Assembly: GCF_030929555.1 (NCBI RefSeq)
Contig: NZ_JAVFVT010000030.1
Coordinates: 1-64,000, forward strand
Length of the DNA stretch: 64,000 bases
Reading direction: 5' to 3'
Source of the DNA: Paenibacillus sp. LHD-117
GTDB taxonomy: Bacteria > Bacillota > Bacilli > Paenibacillales > Paenibacillaceae
The notes below the pieces were generated by a model that saw nothing but the letters and a program-made list of their open reading frames with translations, was not told the DNA's origin and ran no database searches. Shown here piece by piece: positions 43,221 to 52,734 of this stretch. How positions within the stretch are numbered: the first letter of the stretch is position 1; the number at the start of each line of letters is the position of its first letter. The translations under genes were made by a program, and so were the position numbers.

Positions 43221-44498
43221 TTAATCGTTCGCCTCGCTTGGAGCTGTTGTACGGAAGGATCGGAGGCCGAGAAGGCCAACCACGAATGCCAGCAGGGTAA
43301 GGCCTGCTGCAGACAGGTACAAGTTCACGATGCCGAACCGTTCGGCAAGCCAGGCCATCACGAGCAGCGAAATGCAGAATACCAGATGCAGCAAGGTGGC
43401 TTGGGCGGACAACACTTTGGGCAGCATAAGCTTGTCCACGCTGCGCTGAATCAACGTGCGCCGGTTAATGATCGACAGCTCCGCGAACGGACCCATTAGC
43501 AATACGAGAATAAGCGCGATGAAAGGCTGGCTGTTGAGCGCGTAGAAGCTCGTCAGGATACCATACCCCGCCATGCCGATTAACATGGCCGTCAAGAAGC
43601 GGTTGCCAATGGCTCGCGCCAGCGCAAGCACCAGCAGCCCGCCGCCAACCGTCCCCGCGAAATACGCCGCGTTAATGAAGCCCCACCACTCTTCGCCTTG
43701 CCCAAGCGCGACCTGAACGAAGGCGAGCGTGAAGGCGCCGACCCAGACCGATCCGCCTAACATATCGATGATGTCCATTAAGGTGAGCAGCCGCAGACGT
43801 GGCATCCGCCAGATCTGCTTCCAGCCTTCGGTCAGCGTGTGCCATCTGGACGAAGAAGCGGCTGTGTTTGGTTCAGTCGAAACGACTTGATGCCGTTGCT
43901 GCAACGTCTCGGCATCCGCCGGCTCCTTGACGCCTAACGTAAAAGTTGCCGCCAGTCCATAGATGACGGCCGTCAGCATTAGCGTGGGGCTGGCACCCAG
44001 CAAAGCAACGATCACGCCGCTAAGCCCCCAGCCGGCAAACTGCACGACCTGGTCGCTAACGCTGAGGAGACCGTTGGCCTTGAGCAAACCTTGTTCATGC
44101 GCCACAAGCCGCGGCACGAGCGCGTTGCGGGCGGGAACTGTCCACCCGTCAAGGAACGACATGGCGAACACGAGCGTAAAAACAAGAACAAGCGAAAAAT
44201 CGCTCCCGCTAAGCTGCAAGTATACGGCTAGGCATGCGAACAGAAGAAGCTGACCCGTCTGCGACAAGAGCAGCAGAGCGGGCAGCTTGAAGCGATTGAT
44301 CAGCAACGGCGCGATCAGGCCGCTCAGCATCTGGGCACCGCTGCGCATAAACGGCATGAGCGCCGCCGAGACCAGCGATTGGGTCTGGTCTAGCACCAAT
44401 ACCGTAAGTGCCATTATGTAGAGCACATCCGCGGCGTTGGCCGCCGTCTGGGTGGTCCATAGGAAATAGAAAGGTCGAGTTAAGTTCGATGATTTCAT
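43221..44498 (-). CDS. MFS transporter, EntS/MFS_3-like
   Basis: The product has 425 residues and twelve membrane segments. The first helix region reads RPFYFLWTTQTAANAADVLY, then LMPFMRSGAQMLSGLIAPLL and SFLDGWTVPARNALVPRLV, the pattern of the group that includes enterobactin exporter EntS and macrolide efflux MefA-like proteins. ATG 44498 is chosen with GGAGAC upstream; the earlier ATG at 44531 lacks a ribosome site. The substrate is unknown; it stands alone. Confidence 0.85.
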   Translation of the reverse strand: MKSSNLTRPFYFLWTTQTAANAADVLYIMALTVLVLDQTQSLVSAALMPFMRSGAQMLSGLIAPLLINRFKLPALLLLSQTGQLLLFACLAVYLQLSGSDFSLVLVFTLVFAMSFLDGWTVPARNALVPRLVAHEQGLLKANGLLSVSDQVVQFAGWGLSGVIVALLGASPTLMLTAVIYGLAATFTLGVKEPADAETLQQRHQVVSTEPNTAASSSRWHTLTEGWKQIWRMPRLRLLTLMDIIDMLGGSVWVGAFTLAFVQVALGQGEEWWGFINAAYFAGTVGGGLLVLALARAIGNRFLTAMLIGMAGYGILTSFYALNSQPFIALILVLLMGPFAELSIINRRTLIQRSVDKLMLPKVLSAQATLLHLVFCISLLVMAWLAERFGIVNLYLSAAGLTLLAFVVGLLGLRSFRTTAPSEAND

Positions 44499-44647
44499 GG
44501 CGGGTCTAGTCTCCGTTTCTGTATACAACAAGAATAAGGATACGGGAGTTGGTGCGGATTTACAATCGCGAGGGAAGATATAGCCTATGGCATCCTCCCT
44601 GTGTCCATTATGATGTCATTGTAATGGGAAGGATCATTTGCCCCTAT

Positions 44648-44670
44648 CTCCCCATTTGGGGAGTTTTTTT
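44648..44670 (+). terminator. Perfect hairpin terminator without an upstream gene
   Basis: CTCCCC pairs with GGGGAG around ATTT, followed by seven T. The only plus-strand gene before it is far away, so it may end a short leader transcript of the lytS region. Confidence 0.75.
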
Positions 44671-44742
44671 ACATCGGCAAAATGAAAGTGATGGTGCAGA
44701 ATGTCGAGTACTTTCTATGGCTTTTATAAATATGTAGAATTG

Positions 44743-44772
44743 AAGGCACCCTACCCGGGTGCCTTTCGCTTT
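44743..44772 (+). terminator. Terminator upstream of the LytS-like gene
   Basis: AAGGCACCC pairs with GGGTGCCTT around a 5-nt loop, followed by TCGCTTTCG. A very similar hairpin follows cstA at 49339, so the LytS-LytT-CstA block is flanked by matching stems. The remaining bases of the 44.5-44.9 kb gap show no gene. Confidence 0.7.
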
Positions 44773-44873
44773 CGATTTCGGCGTATAGATGATAAAGTGA
44801 AACTTCAACGCCAATGATAGTAAAGCGGAAAATGGAGCTTCCTGTCCCAAAGCCAAACAAGAAGGTGAAGCGA

Positions 44874-46622
44874 ATGATTCATTTATTGCCGCTCATGCTG
44901 GAGCGGGTCGGCATCCTGCTTATTGTCGTCTTTCTGCTTTCCAGAATGAGATCCTTTCGTCAAATCATTCATCATGAGCATCGGCTGAAGGAAAAGCTGT
45001 CGCTGATCGCGATCTTCGGGATCTTCGGGATCATCAGCAACTATACCGGGATCGAGATCAACCAGGGCGTCATTACATCGCCGGAATGGCAGGCGGATGT
45101 CGATTATGACAGCGCACTGGCCAATACGCGCGTGCTGGGGGTCGCGCTTGGCGGGTTGCTTGGCGGTCCGCTCGTCGGATTCGGAACCGGGCTCATTGCC
45201 GGCTTGCACCGGGTATCGCTAGGCGGATTTACGGCGTACGCGTGCGGCGTCTCCACGATATTGGCCGGCATTGCGACCGGTCTGCTCGGGGCCTATCTCC
45301 GCAAGAGAGGCCAAATTACGCCGTGGCGGGCGGTAGCGATCGGGATTGTTATGGAATGTGCCCAGATGGGGATTATTCTGCTCGCCGCAAAGCCGTTCGA
45401 AGCCGCGTTGGAGCTTGTCCGCGTCATCAGCGTTCCGATGATCGTCATCAACGGGTTCGGCACGCTGCTCTTCATGCTGATCGTGCAATCGATCATGCAG
45501 GAAGAGGAGCGGACGCGCGCGCTGCAAACGCATAATGTGCTGTATATCGCGGATCAGACGCTGCCGTATTTCCGCCAAGGGCTTAACGCGCATTCCTGCC
45601 GGGAGGCCGCAGCGATTATTCTCAAGTGGACGCATGCGGACGCGATCTCGATTACGAACCGCCATCAAGTATTGGCGCATGTCGGCGTCGGCTCCGACCA
45701 CCATATTCAGATGCAGAGCCTGTCAACGCAATTAACGCGCAACGTGCTCGATCAAGGGCGGCTGCTCAAGGCGAAGTCGCGCGAAGAAATTCAATGCGAT
45801 CGCCACGGCTGTCCGCTGCAGGCCGCGATCGTACTGCCGCTGAAGGTGCACCGGCAGATCGTCGGCACCTTGAAGCTTTATTTTACGAATCCGCATCAGA
45901 TGGACAGGGTCGAGCAGGAATTGGCGGAAGGGCTGGGCAATCTGTTTTCGACGCAGCTGGAATTGGCCGAAGCCGAGCTGCAGAGCAAGCTGCTGAGGGA
46001 CGCGGAGATTAAAGCGCTTCAGGCGCAAGTCCATCCGCATTTCCTGTTCAATGCGATTAATACGATATCCGCCCTCTGCCGAACGGACCCGGAGCAGGCG
46101 AGGAAGCTGCTGCTGCAGCTAGGCGTCTTCTTCCGCAGCAATCTGCAGGGAGCGCGGCAGATGCTCATTCCGCTCCGCAAGGAGCTGGAGCATGTCGAGG
46201 CGTATCTGATGCTGGAGAAGGCCCGATTTCCCGGCAGATACACGGTTCATCTGGACATCGAGCCGTCGCTGGAGCAGGTGCTCATCCCGCCTTTCACACT
46301 GCAGCCGCTCGTGGAGAACGCGGTGCGGCACGCATTCGGGAAGTCGAAAGGAAATCGCGGCGGACAGGTGACGATCCGGGGCCGCAAAGAGAAGGACCGG
46401 ATGCTACTCATCACAGAGGATAACGGCAGCGGGATTCCGGCAGACTTGCTCGACACCCTTGGGAGACAAACGGTGCAATCGAAGACGGGAACCGGGACGG
46501 CTTTGCATAATATCAAGAAACGAATCGAGGAAATCTATGAGGGAGAGGCGAGCTTTCGGATTGAAAGCGATCGGAATGAAGGCACGAAAGTGATCATTAC
46601 GGTGCCGATAAGCCATCATTAA
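44874..46622 (+). CDS. lytS: LytS-type sensor histidine kinase
   Basis: The product has 582 residues. The N-terminus is a 5TMR-LYT membrane domain (about 1-190; GALGGLLGGPLVGFGTGLIA-type run, LRKRGQITPW). A GAF-like domain follows (about 210-345), with a His_kinase domain QVHPHFLFNAINTISALC (H389) and an ATPase with QPLVENAVRHAFG and DNGSGIPADLL. ATG 44874 follows GAAGGTG; an earlier in-frame ATG at 44814 adds a charged tail. LytS/BtsS-type kinases sense pyruvate or cell-envelope state. The LytT-like regulator starts 13 nt downstream and the CstA gene comes next, so pyruvate or peptide sensing is most likely. Confidence 0.92.
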   Translation: MIHLLPLMLERVGILLIVVFLLSRMRSFRQIIHHEHRLKEKLSLIAIFGIFGIISNYTGIEINQGVITSPEWQADVDYDSALANTRVLGVALGGLLGGPLVGFGTGLIAGLHRVSLGGFTAYACGVSTILAGIATGLLGAYLRKRGQITPWRAVAIGIVMECAQMGIILLAAKPFEAALELVRVISVPMIVINGFGTLLFMLIVQSIMQEEERTRALQTHNVLYIADQTLPYFRQGLNAHSCREAAAIILKWTHADAISITNRHQVLAHVGVGSDHHIQMQSLSTQLTRNVLDQGRLLKAKSREEIQCDRHGCPLQAAIVLPLKVHRQIVGTLKLYFTNPHQMDRVEQELAEGLGNLFSTQLELAEAELQSKLLRDAEIKALQAQVHPHFLFNAINTISALCRTDPEQARKLLLQLGVFFRSNLQGARQMLIPLRKELEHVEAYLMLEKARFPGRYTVHLDIEPSLEQVLIPPFTLQPLVENAVRHAFGKSKGNRGGQVTIRGRKEKDRMLLITEDNGSGIPADLLDTLGRQTVQSKTGTGTALHNIKKRIEEIYEGEASFRIESDRNEGTKVIITVPISHH

Positions 46623-46635
46623 TGGGGGGAACAGA

Positions 46636-47382
46636 ATGCTGAAGGCGTTTATCGTGGATGATGAACCGCTGGCAAGGGACGAACTGACATACATTCTTCA
46701 TCGCACGAAACGGGTGGAGGTCGTCGGGGAAGCCGAATCGATCGATGAGGCGCTCCGGCATATCCGGCAATCGACGCCCGACGTTGTGTTTCTCGATATT
46801 CAGCTCGTCGAGGAGACAGGCTTGGAGCTGGCGCGACAGCTGCAGGGGCTGGATCGCAGGCCGGAGATCGTCTTCGCGACCGCCTATGATGAATATGCGC
46901 TCAAAGCGTTCGAGCTGAACGCCATCGATTATATTTTGAAGCCCTACGATGAAGTCCGCATCCAGCAGACGGTGGACAAGATCGCCAAGCTTCAAGAAAC
47001 CAGAGGCGGCGATCAAGCCATGGCCGCATTCAGGCCATCCGCCGCTCCGGAGAGGACGGGCAAGCTGGCGGTTACCGTCGAGGAGCGAATTATTCTCGTG
47101 AATATAAGCCAAATCCTGTATATCGCCTCGGAGGAAGGGAAGACGCTGCTCGTCACGGATGCTCAGACCTACAAAGTGGGCGAGCCGCTTGTCGTGTTCG
47201 AGCATAAGCTGCAGGGCGGCTTGATCGTGCGCGTCCATCGTGCCTATCTCGTGAACGTCGACGCGATCGTGGAAATTCAGCCGTGGTTCCATTCGACGTT
47301 CACTCTGATTATGAAGAACGGATCGAAGGTGCCGGTCAGCCGAACTTACATGAAGGAGCTTAAGCAGCTGCTCGGACTGTAA
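46636..47382 (+). CDS. lytT: LytT-type response regulator (LytTR DNA-binding)
   Basis: The product has 248 residues. The receiver has DDEP at 8-11, phospho-acceptor D54 in VVFLDIQLVEETG and lysine in YILKPYDE. A LytTR domain fills the C-terminus (about 140-248): ILYIASEEGKTLL, VRVHRAYLVNVDAI and KVPVSRTYMKELKQLLGL. It pairs with the LytS-type kinase and probably activates the transporter gene that starts 145 nt downstream. That gap contains two similar TTTG(A)CATT(T/G)(C/A)AAC elements that might be binding sites, which is a weak observation. Confidence 0.92.
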   Translation: MLKAFIVDDEPLARDELTYILHRTKRVEVVGEAESIDEALRHIRQSTPDVVFLDIQLVEETGLELARQLQGLDRRPEIVFATAYDEYALKAFELNAIDYILKPYDEVRIQQTVDKIAKLQETRGGDQAMAAFRPSAAPERTGKLAVTVEERIILVNISQILYIASEEGKTLLVTDAQTYKVGEPLVVFEHKLQGGLIVRVHRAYLVNVDAIVEIQPWFHSTFTLIMKNGSKVPVSRTYMKELKQLLGL

Positions 47383-47527
47383 ACGCTCTCTTTGACATTG
47401 AAACCGCTTACGACTCATCTTTAGGTTTTTGCATTTCAACCTCAAACCTCTGCGCTCTATCGTGAAAACGCCATGCGGATCGTTTCATTTAGTATGATTC
47501 GTCTATAAAGGTATAGGGGGTTATAAA

Positions 47528-49321
47528 ATGAATGCGATTTCAATCGTCATCGGCTCCATCTGTATTCTGATGATTGCCTATCGCCTGTATGGCACGTTTT
47601 TTGCGGCCAGGGTGTTGAAGCTAAATGATGCGAAGCCGACGCCGGCTCATACGATGAACGATGGGAAAGACTATGTACCAACGAATAAATGGGTTTCGTT
47701 CGGCCATCACTTCGCCGCCATTGCAGCAGCGGGTCCGCTGGTCGGTCCGATTCTGGCCGCGCAGTTCGGTTATCTGCCCGGCTTGCTGTGGCTTCTTATC
47801 GGTGCGGTCATCGGCGGAGCGGTGCACGATGCCGTCGTCCTGTTCGCTTCGATGCGCAGGAACGGCAAGTCGTTGTCCGAGGTCGCCAAGGAAGAACTCG
47901 GCCCGGTCGCCGGCTTCTGCACGGGTCTGGCCATGCTCTTCATCATCACGATTACGATGGCGGGCTTGTCCATGGTTGTCCTGCATGCGCTCGAGAATAA
48001 CCCGTGGGGGACGTTCGCCGTCGCCATTACGATCCCAATCGCAATGGGCGTCGGACTCTTCTACAAGAAGACGGGCAACTTGAAGCTGGCTTCGACGATC
48101 GGGTTCATCTTGCTCATGATCGGCGTCTTTGCCGGTCCTTCGATTCAAGGCACGGTCATCGGCGATTGGCTGACATTCGATACGAAGACGCTTGCTATCA
48201 TTCTGCCGATCTACGCTTTCTTTGCGGCGGCGCTGCCGGTCTGGCTGCTGCTTGCCCCTCGCGATTACTTGAGCAGCTTTATGAAAATCGGGGTCTTCAT
48301 TGCGCTTATTATCGGCGTATTCATCATTAACCCGGCGATCCAATTCCCGGCTCTGACCGAGTTCGTGGGCGGCGGAGGTCCGATTCTGGCGGGTCCCGTA
48401 TGGCCGTTCATCTCGATTACGATCGCGTGTGGCGCGATTTCCGGCTTCCACGCTTTCATCGGATCCGGCACGACTCCGAAGATGCTGAATCGCTGGACGG
48501 ATATTAAAACGGTCGGATTCGGCGCGATGCTGGTCGAATGTGTCGTTGGCATCATGGCCTTGATCGCCGCGACCGCGCTGCAGCCGGCCGATTACTTCGC
48601 GATCAACTCCAAGCCGGAAGTGTTCGAGAAGCTCGGAATGACCGTGGTCAACTTGCCGGCGCTTAATGAAGCGATCGGGCTGGATCTGGAAGGCCGTACG
48701 GGCGGAGCGGTTACGCTTGCCGTCGGCATGACGTATATTTTCACGAAAATTCCGTGGTTCGAGAACCTGGCGCCTTACTTCTTCCAGTTCGTCATTATGT
48801 TCGAAGCGGTGTTCATTCTGACGGCTATCGACGCCGGCACGCGCGTCTCCCGCTATCTGATTCAAGACTTCTTTGGGGAGTTTTACAAGCCGCTTAAGAA
48901 GGTCGATTGGGTTCCGGGCACGATATTCGCCAGCGCGCTCGCCTGCTTCATGTGGGGCTACCTGTTGTTCTCGGGCGATATCGGCTCGGTATGGGCGCTG
49001 TTCGGCGTATCCAACCAGCTGATGGCCTCGATCGGACTCATTATTGGCGCAACCGTCATTCTGCATATCGCCGACAAGCGCCGCTATATGCTCACTTGCC
49101 TCATCCCGCTTGCCTACCTGTTCGTGACGGTCAACTATGCGGGGTTCTGGATGGTGAAGAACGTTTACCTCAATTCGTCCGCGGCCGGCTATAACGTGCT
49201 GAACGGGGTGTTGTCGATCATCATGCTGACGCTGGGCGTCGTTATCTTGGTCACGGCGGTCCGCAAATGGATTCGCATGTTCAACTCTCCGCGCGCGCAG
49301 ATGGAATCGATGACCGCGTAA
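47528..49321 (+). CDS. cstA: CstA-family pyruvate/peptide transporter
   Basis: The product has 597 residues and many membrane helices. Hallmarks of CstA: the N-terminal DGKDYVPTNKWVSFGHHFAA segment, GPLVGPILAAQFGYLPGLLW, and FHAFIGSGTTPKMLNRWTDI. CstA and BtsT proteins import pyruvate and possibly peptides during carbon limitation, and in several bacteria are controlled by LytS/LytT-type pairs, as here. The start follows AGGGGG. A terminator ends the unit. Confidence 0.95.
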   Translation: MNAISIVIGSICILMIAYRLYGTFFAARVLKLNDAKPTPAHTMNDGKDYVPTNKWVSFGHHFAAIAAAGPLVGPILAAQFGYLPGLLWLLIGAVIGGAVHDAVVLFASMRRNGKSLSEVAKEELGPVAGFCTGLAMLFIITITMAGLSMVVLHALENNPWGTFAVAITIPIAMGVGLFYKKTGNLKLASTIGFILLMIGVFAGPSIQGTVIGDWLTFDTKTLAIILPIYAFFAAALPVWLLLAPRDYLSSFMKIGVFIALIIGVFIINPAIQFPALTEFVGGGGPILAGPVWPFISITIACGAISGFHAFIGSGTTPKMLNRWTDIKTVGFGAMLVECVVGIMALIAATALQPADYFAINSKPEVFEKLGMTVVNLPALNEAIGLDLEGRTGGAVTLAVGMTYIFTKIPWFENLAPYFFQFVIMFEAVFILTAIDAGTRVSRYLIQDFFGEFYKPLKKVDWVPGTIFASALACFMWGYLLFSGDIGSVWALFGVSNQLMASIGLIIGATVILHIADKRRYMLTCLIPLAYLFVTVNYAGFWMVKNVYLNSSAAGYNVLNGVLSIIMLTLGVVILVTAVRKWIRMFNSPRAQMESMTA

Positions 49322-49338
49322 GTCATATTGTAACAGCG

Positions 49339-49370
49339 AGGCACCCAATGGATGGGTGCCTTTTCGTTTT
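49339..49370 (+). terminator. Terminator after cstA
   Basis: GGCACCCA pairs with TGGGTGCC around a 5-nt loop, followed by TTTTCGTTTT. Confidence 0.85.
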
Positions 49371-49420
49371 CGGAATTTAGAGTGATAGGCTGAACCGTAC
49401 CACAAGTAACGGCAAGTTTT

Positions 49421-50362
49421 TTATCGCACGCGGATGACGATTTTGCCACGCACCCGACGGCTTTCGCTTTTCTCATGAGCCTTGGCCGTTTCCTCCAAAG
49501 GGAATACGGAATCGATTGCCACTTTGATCAGCCCGGTGTCAACCAGTCGGGCAAATTTTTCTAAATAAGCGGCAGCAATCGGAGGATACTGAACCTCCTG
49601 AACCGAAATAGACGCTTTCGCTGCTTTTTCGGACGAGTATCGCCCCCATGCGATCGGTATAAGCCGACCTCCCGGCTTTAGAGTGTCCAGCAGCCAGTCC
49701 CCATTATCGCCACCGACCGTATCGAGTACTACGTCTACGCTCTGTGTGATTCCCGTTGGCAAGGCTGCCGCGTAGTCTACAAACTTGTCGACACCCAACT
49801 CGCGCAGGAAGGGCTCGTTTCGGGCGGAAGCAGTTCCAATGACGTTGGCCCCCTTCCATCGGGCCAACTGCAGGGCAAGATGACCAACACCTCCGGCGGC
49901 GCCATTAATCAGCACGGTCTGGCCCGCCTCCAGTTTGCCTTGCACGAACAGCGCATGCCAAGCTGTGAATCCGGACTGGGGTAAAGCCGCCGCCTCTACG
50001 AAATCGATCGAGCCGGGCATCAGTACTAAATGCCTGGCTGGAACGGCGACATATTCCGCACAGCCACCGCTGTTGGCGGTCATCCCGAAGACCATGTCAC
50101 CAGGGCGAAAACCGGTCACATTGTCATCCACGCTGACGACAACTCCCGATACATCCCAACCGGGGATATAAGGAAGCTCGAACCGGTCGCCGGCAAAGCC
50201 CGATCGGATCTGCCAATCGCCCGGATTTACACCGACACCATGAACGCTGACGAGCACCTCGCCTTCGCCGGTATTCGGTACAGGTACCTCTTCTAAGCGA
50301 AGCACGTCCGGCCCTCCGTGATTATAGTAACGAATCGCTTTCATCGTACTTGCCAGTTCCAT
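49421..50362 (-). CDS. NADPH:quinone oxidoreductase-like dehydrogenase (MDR superfamily)
   Basis: The product has 313 residues. The N-terminal GroES-like domain has RYYNHGGPDVLRLEEVPVPN and GVNPGDWQIRSG, and the nucleotide domain has LINGAAGGVGHLALQLARWKG. It lacks the cysteine cluster of a structural zinc site, which fits the zinc-free quinone reductase branch. ATG 50362 is chosen after GAGGAGGAG. It is divergent from a TetR gene 183 nt away that probably controls it. The substrate is likely a quinone or reactive enone. Confidence 0.88.
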   Translation of the reverse strand: MELASTMKAIRYYNHGGPDVLRLEEVPVPNTGEGEVLVSVHGVGVNPGDWQIRSGFAGDRFELPYIPGWDVSGVVVSVDDNVTGFRPGDMVFGMTANSGGCAEYVAVPARHLVLMPGSIDFVEAAALPQSGFTAWHALFVQGKLEAGQTVLINGAAGGVGHLALQLARWKGANVIGTASARNEPFLRELGVDKFVDYAAALPTGITQSVDVVLDTVGGDNGDWLLDTLKPGGRLIPIAWGRYSSEKAAKASISVQEVQYPPIAAAYLEKFARLVDTGLIKVAIDSVFPLEETAKAHEKSESRRVRGKIVIRVR

Positions 50363-50545
50363 CGCTATGTCTCCTCCTCTGTTTCTGTTGAATGAACAGC
50401 CACCGTTTATTAAAATAGTAGAAAAAACAGTGATTGGGAACAACGGACAGTATTACTTCTGCGTCGGTTATACGACAAATAGGTCTTTTTGTCGGGTGGC
50501 TAGAGCGCGGCGGGTTCAAACCTGAATAAGGAGCTGGTGGAAGCG

Positions 50546-51154
50546 ATGGAAAACGGCAGGAACGACAAGGATAGAAGGCGTAACCGTTCGCAGCGGCTTT
50601 TAAAGCAGGCATTTGCCGAACTGATGCGAGAGAAGGGATTTACTGCAATGACGGTCCAAGATATCGCCGATCGGGCGGATGTGCATAGGGGGACGTTCTA
50701 TGCGCACTTTCCGGATAAATTTGCGCTGCTGGAGCAGTCCATCCGCGACAAGTTCCGCCACCTGCTGGAGCGGGAGCTTCCACCGGATTCCGGCTGGCAC
50801 CCGGATCATATACGCATTCTGGTCAGAACAGTGCTTGAGCATATCCGATCGCTATATGGCCGATGCAGCCCGATCGACACCGTCAATCCACTGTTCGAGC
50901 ATTCGATCCGCGACGAGCTCGCCAATCTGCTGCGGCAATGGCTTGCACAGCTTCGGGTGGATCGATCCGACAGACAAGTCTCTGTCGATACGATGGCGCT
51001 CATGACGAGTTGGTCGATCTTCGGGGCCGCAGTGCAGTGGAGCAAAAGTTACGAGGAAATAAGTGTGACGGAGATGACCGACCGCGTGCTGGCCGTGCTG
51101 ACAGAGGGCGCTATCCGATTCGCGACGGATCCTTCTGCGGATCAGATTCGATGA
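50546..51154 (+). CDS. TetR-family regulator
   Basis: The product has about 202 residues. The helix-turn-helix reads FAELMREKGFTAMTVQDIAD and then RADVHRGTFYAHFPDKFALL. The C-terminus resembles the TetR_C_33-like ligand domain common in Firmicutes. The start is ATG 50546 (GTG 50537 is possible), with AAGGAG upstream. The likely target is the divergent oxidoreductase gene. A hairpin follows the stop. Confidence 0.85.
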   Translation: MENGRNDKDRRRNRSQRLLKQAFAELMREKGFTAMTVQDIADRADVHRGTFYAHFPDKFALLEQSIRDKFRHLLERELPPDSGWHPDHIRILVRTVLEHIRSLYGRCSPIDTVNPLFEHSIRDELANLLRQWLAQLRVDRSDRQVSVDTMALMTSWSIFGAAVQWSKSYEEISVTEMTDRVLAVLTEGAIRFATDPSADQIR

Positions 51155-51177
51155 AAGAAGCCTTCCTGAAAATAAAG

Positions 51178-51200
51178 AGACCCTTAGAAAAAGGGTCTTC
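51178..51200. terminator. Bidirectional hairpin between convergent genes
   Basis: AGACCCTT pairs with AAGGGTCT. On the minus strand it is followed by CTTTATTTTC, so it better serves the YVTN operon; on the plus strand it follows the TetR gene. Confidence 0.55.
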
Positions 51201-51276
51201 GTACCGGGTTTATCGGTCAATCGCATAACGCAGTTGAACGACACCACCGCCGCTAAAGCTGGCTATTAGGAGGCTG

Positions 51277-51675
51277 CTAATCCTTGTCCTTCGTAAGGAC
51301 TGTGACTTCTCCGGTATATCGGCCGCTGCATAAAGTGGTCATATTACAAGCCACAATAGTGGGGTCGCACTCGCAGCTAATCGTCAAAAAGGTTACACCC
51401 GTAGAGGCGAGTGATTTTTGCTGATTAATAACGACAGTTTGACCAGGCAGAGCGGGATCGGGAGCACTTACACGATGATTAATCGTTTCGCTAACTAGAA
51501 CATTTCCATTTGAATCTTTTAAACGGGCTGTAATAATACATGATGAACTTGCATTGAAGACGTTGACAACCATGGTGACTGGCTTTTTTGCATGAAAATA
51601 AACGACTTCCGTTTGGTTGCAGAGTTGGGCAATATCACCCGATATAGAATATAAATCATGGATAGGGTCAGACAT
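51277..51675 (-). CDS. Small beta-rich protein downstream of the YVTN gene
   Basis: The product has 132 residues and no signal peptide. It is Thr/Val/Ser-rich and looks all-beta, with several cysteines (SSSCII, TISCECDP, IVACNMTTLCSG). The PGQTVVINQQKSL and CSGRY parts loosely recall Firmicute spore-surface appendage-type proteins (DUF3992/Ena-like), a low-confidence likeness. The ribosome site is AAGGAGGAAG. It lies 15 nt after the YVTN propeller gene and is surely co-transcribed. Confidence 0.55.
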   Translation of the reverse strand: MSDPIHDLYSISGDIAQLCNQTEVVYFHAKKPVTMVVNVFNASSSCIITARLKDSNGNVLVSETINHRVSAPDPALPGQTVVINQQKSLASTGVTFLTISCECDPTIVACNMTTLCSGRYTGEVTVLTKDKD

Positions 51676-51690
51676 GTTTACTTCCTCCTT

Positions 51691-52734
51691 TTATAGTTCA
51701 CCATTTTTTTGAAAGCGGGTTGCGATATGTTGCGGGTTGTTCCCAACCGCTATCGTTTGAATATTTGTATTGGTCTGGATATCGATCACCGTAACGCTGG
51801 CGGAACCATCATCCGCTACATAGGCCCGTTTACCGTCCGGCTCGATCGCTACGTGGAAAGGGGTAACTCCAACCCCAATCGTTTTAATATTGGTGTTGGT
51901 CAATATATCAATCACGGAGACGCTATTGGAACCGGCACCTCGATTAACAACATAGGCCCGTTTCCCGTCTGACGTAATCGCGATATGGAGAGGATTATTT
52001 CCAACGGTAATATCCGTTATCTTCGTATTGGTTTGAATATCAATCACCGATACGAAGGTGGTCAAAAAATTCGCTACGTAGGCCCGTTTGCCGTCCGGAG
52101 TGATCGCGGCATAGATGGGAGTGTTTCCTACCGTTATATCTGTTATCTTCGTGTTGTTCTGGATATCAATCACCGAGACATTGGCGGAGCCGTTATTGAT
52201 GACATAAGCCCGTTTCCCTTCTGGCGTGATCGCGATATGGGCGGGATTCGATCCAACAGTTATATCAATGATCTTCGTGTTCGTCTGGATATCGATCACC
52301 GATACAGTGGTGGACCCTACATTTGCGACATAGGCTCGTTTCCCGTCCGGCGTGATCGCGATATGGAACGGACTCGTCCCTACCGTTATATCCGAGATCT
52401 TCGTATTGGTCAGAATATCGATCACCGATACTGTGGAGGGCCCTAGATTTGCGACGTAGGCCCGTTTTCCATCCGGCGTGATCGCGATGTGTTTGGGGGT
52501 GCTGCCTGTCACTATATCTGTAATCTTCGTGTTGGTTTGGATATCGATTACCGATACAGTAGTGGAACTGAAATTCGCAACATAGGCCAGTTTTTCATCC
52601 GGCGTAATCGCGATTTGCCGTGGAGAGTTTCCTACCGGTATATTAGAGATATTCGTGTTCGTCTGGGTATCAATCACAGAGACATTGTTGGTGATGCCGG
52701 CATTCGCAACATAGGCACGACCGATCATATTCAT
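51691..52734 (-). CDS. YVTN-family beta-propeller protein (eight repeats)
   Basis: The product has 347 residues composed almost entirely of eight repeats of about 42 residues. Each reads like RAYVANxGxxTVSVIDIQTN, then TKIxDITVGxxPxHIAITPD and GK. Such repeats fold as a seven- or eight-bladed propeller and are common in surface or spore proteins. No signal peptide is seen, so it is cytoplasmic or reaches the spore surface by another route. AAGGAGG precedes the ATG. The DNA is an imperfect 126-bp tandem array, which favours recombination and repeat-number change. Confidence 0.9.
   Translation of the reverse strand: MNMIGRAYVANAGITNNVSVIDTQTNTNISNIPVGNSPRQIAITPDEKLAYVANFSSTTVSVIDIQTNTKITDIVTGSTPKHIAITPDGKRAYVANLGPSTVSVIDILTNTKISDITVGTSPFHIAITPDGKRAYVANVGSTTVSVIDIQTNTKIIDITVGSNPAHIAITPEGKRAYVINNGSANVSVIDIQNNTKITDITVGNTPIYAAITPDGKRAYVANFLTTFVSVIDIQTNTKITDITVGNNPLHIAITSDGKRAYVVNRGAGSNSVSVIDILTNTNIKTIGVGVTPFHVAIEPDGKRAYVADDGSASVTVIDIQTNTNIQTIAVGNNPQHIATRFQKNGEL

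Noticed and set aside
44549..44737. Short ORF before the LytS gene
   Set aside because: A perfect terminator falls inside it, there is no ribosome site and no protein signature.
47621..49405. Long open frame (594 codons) on the strand opposite cstA
   Set aside because: It is the antisense shadow of a well-supported transporter gene; composition is extreme in Arg, Asp and His, with no family motif and no ribosome site.
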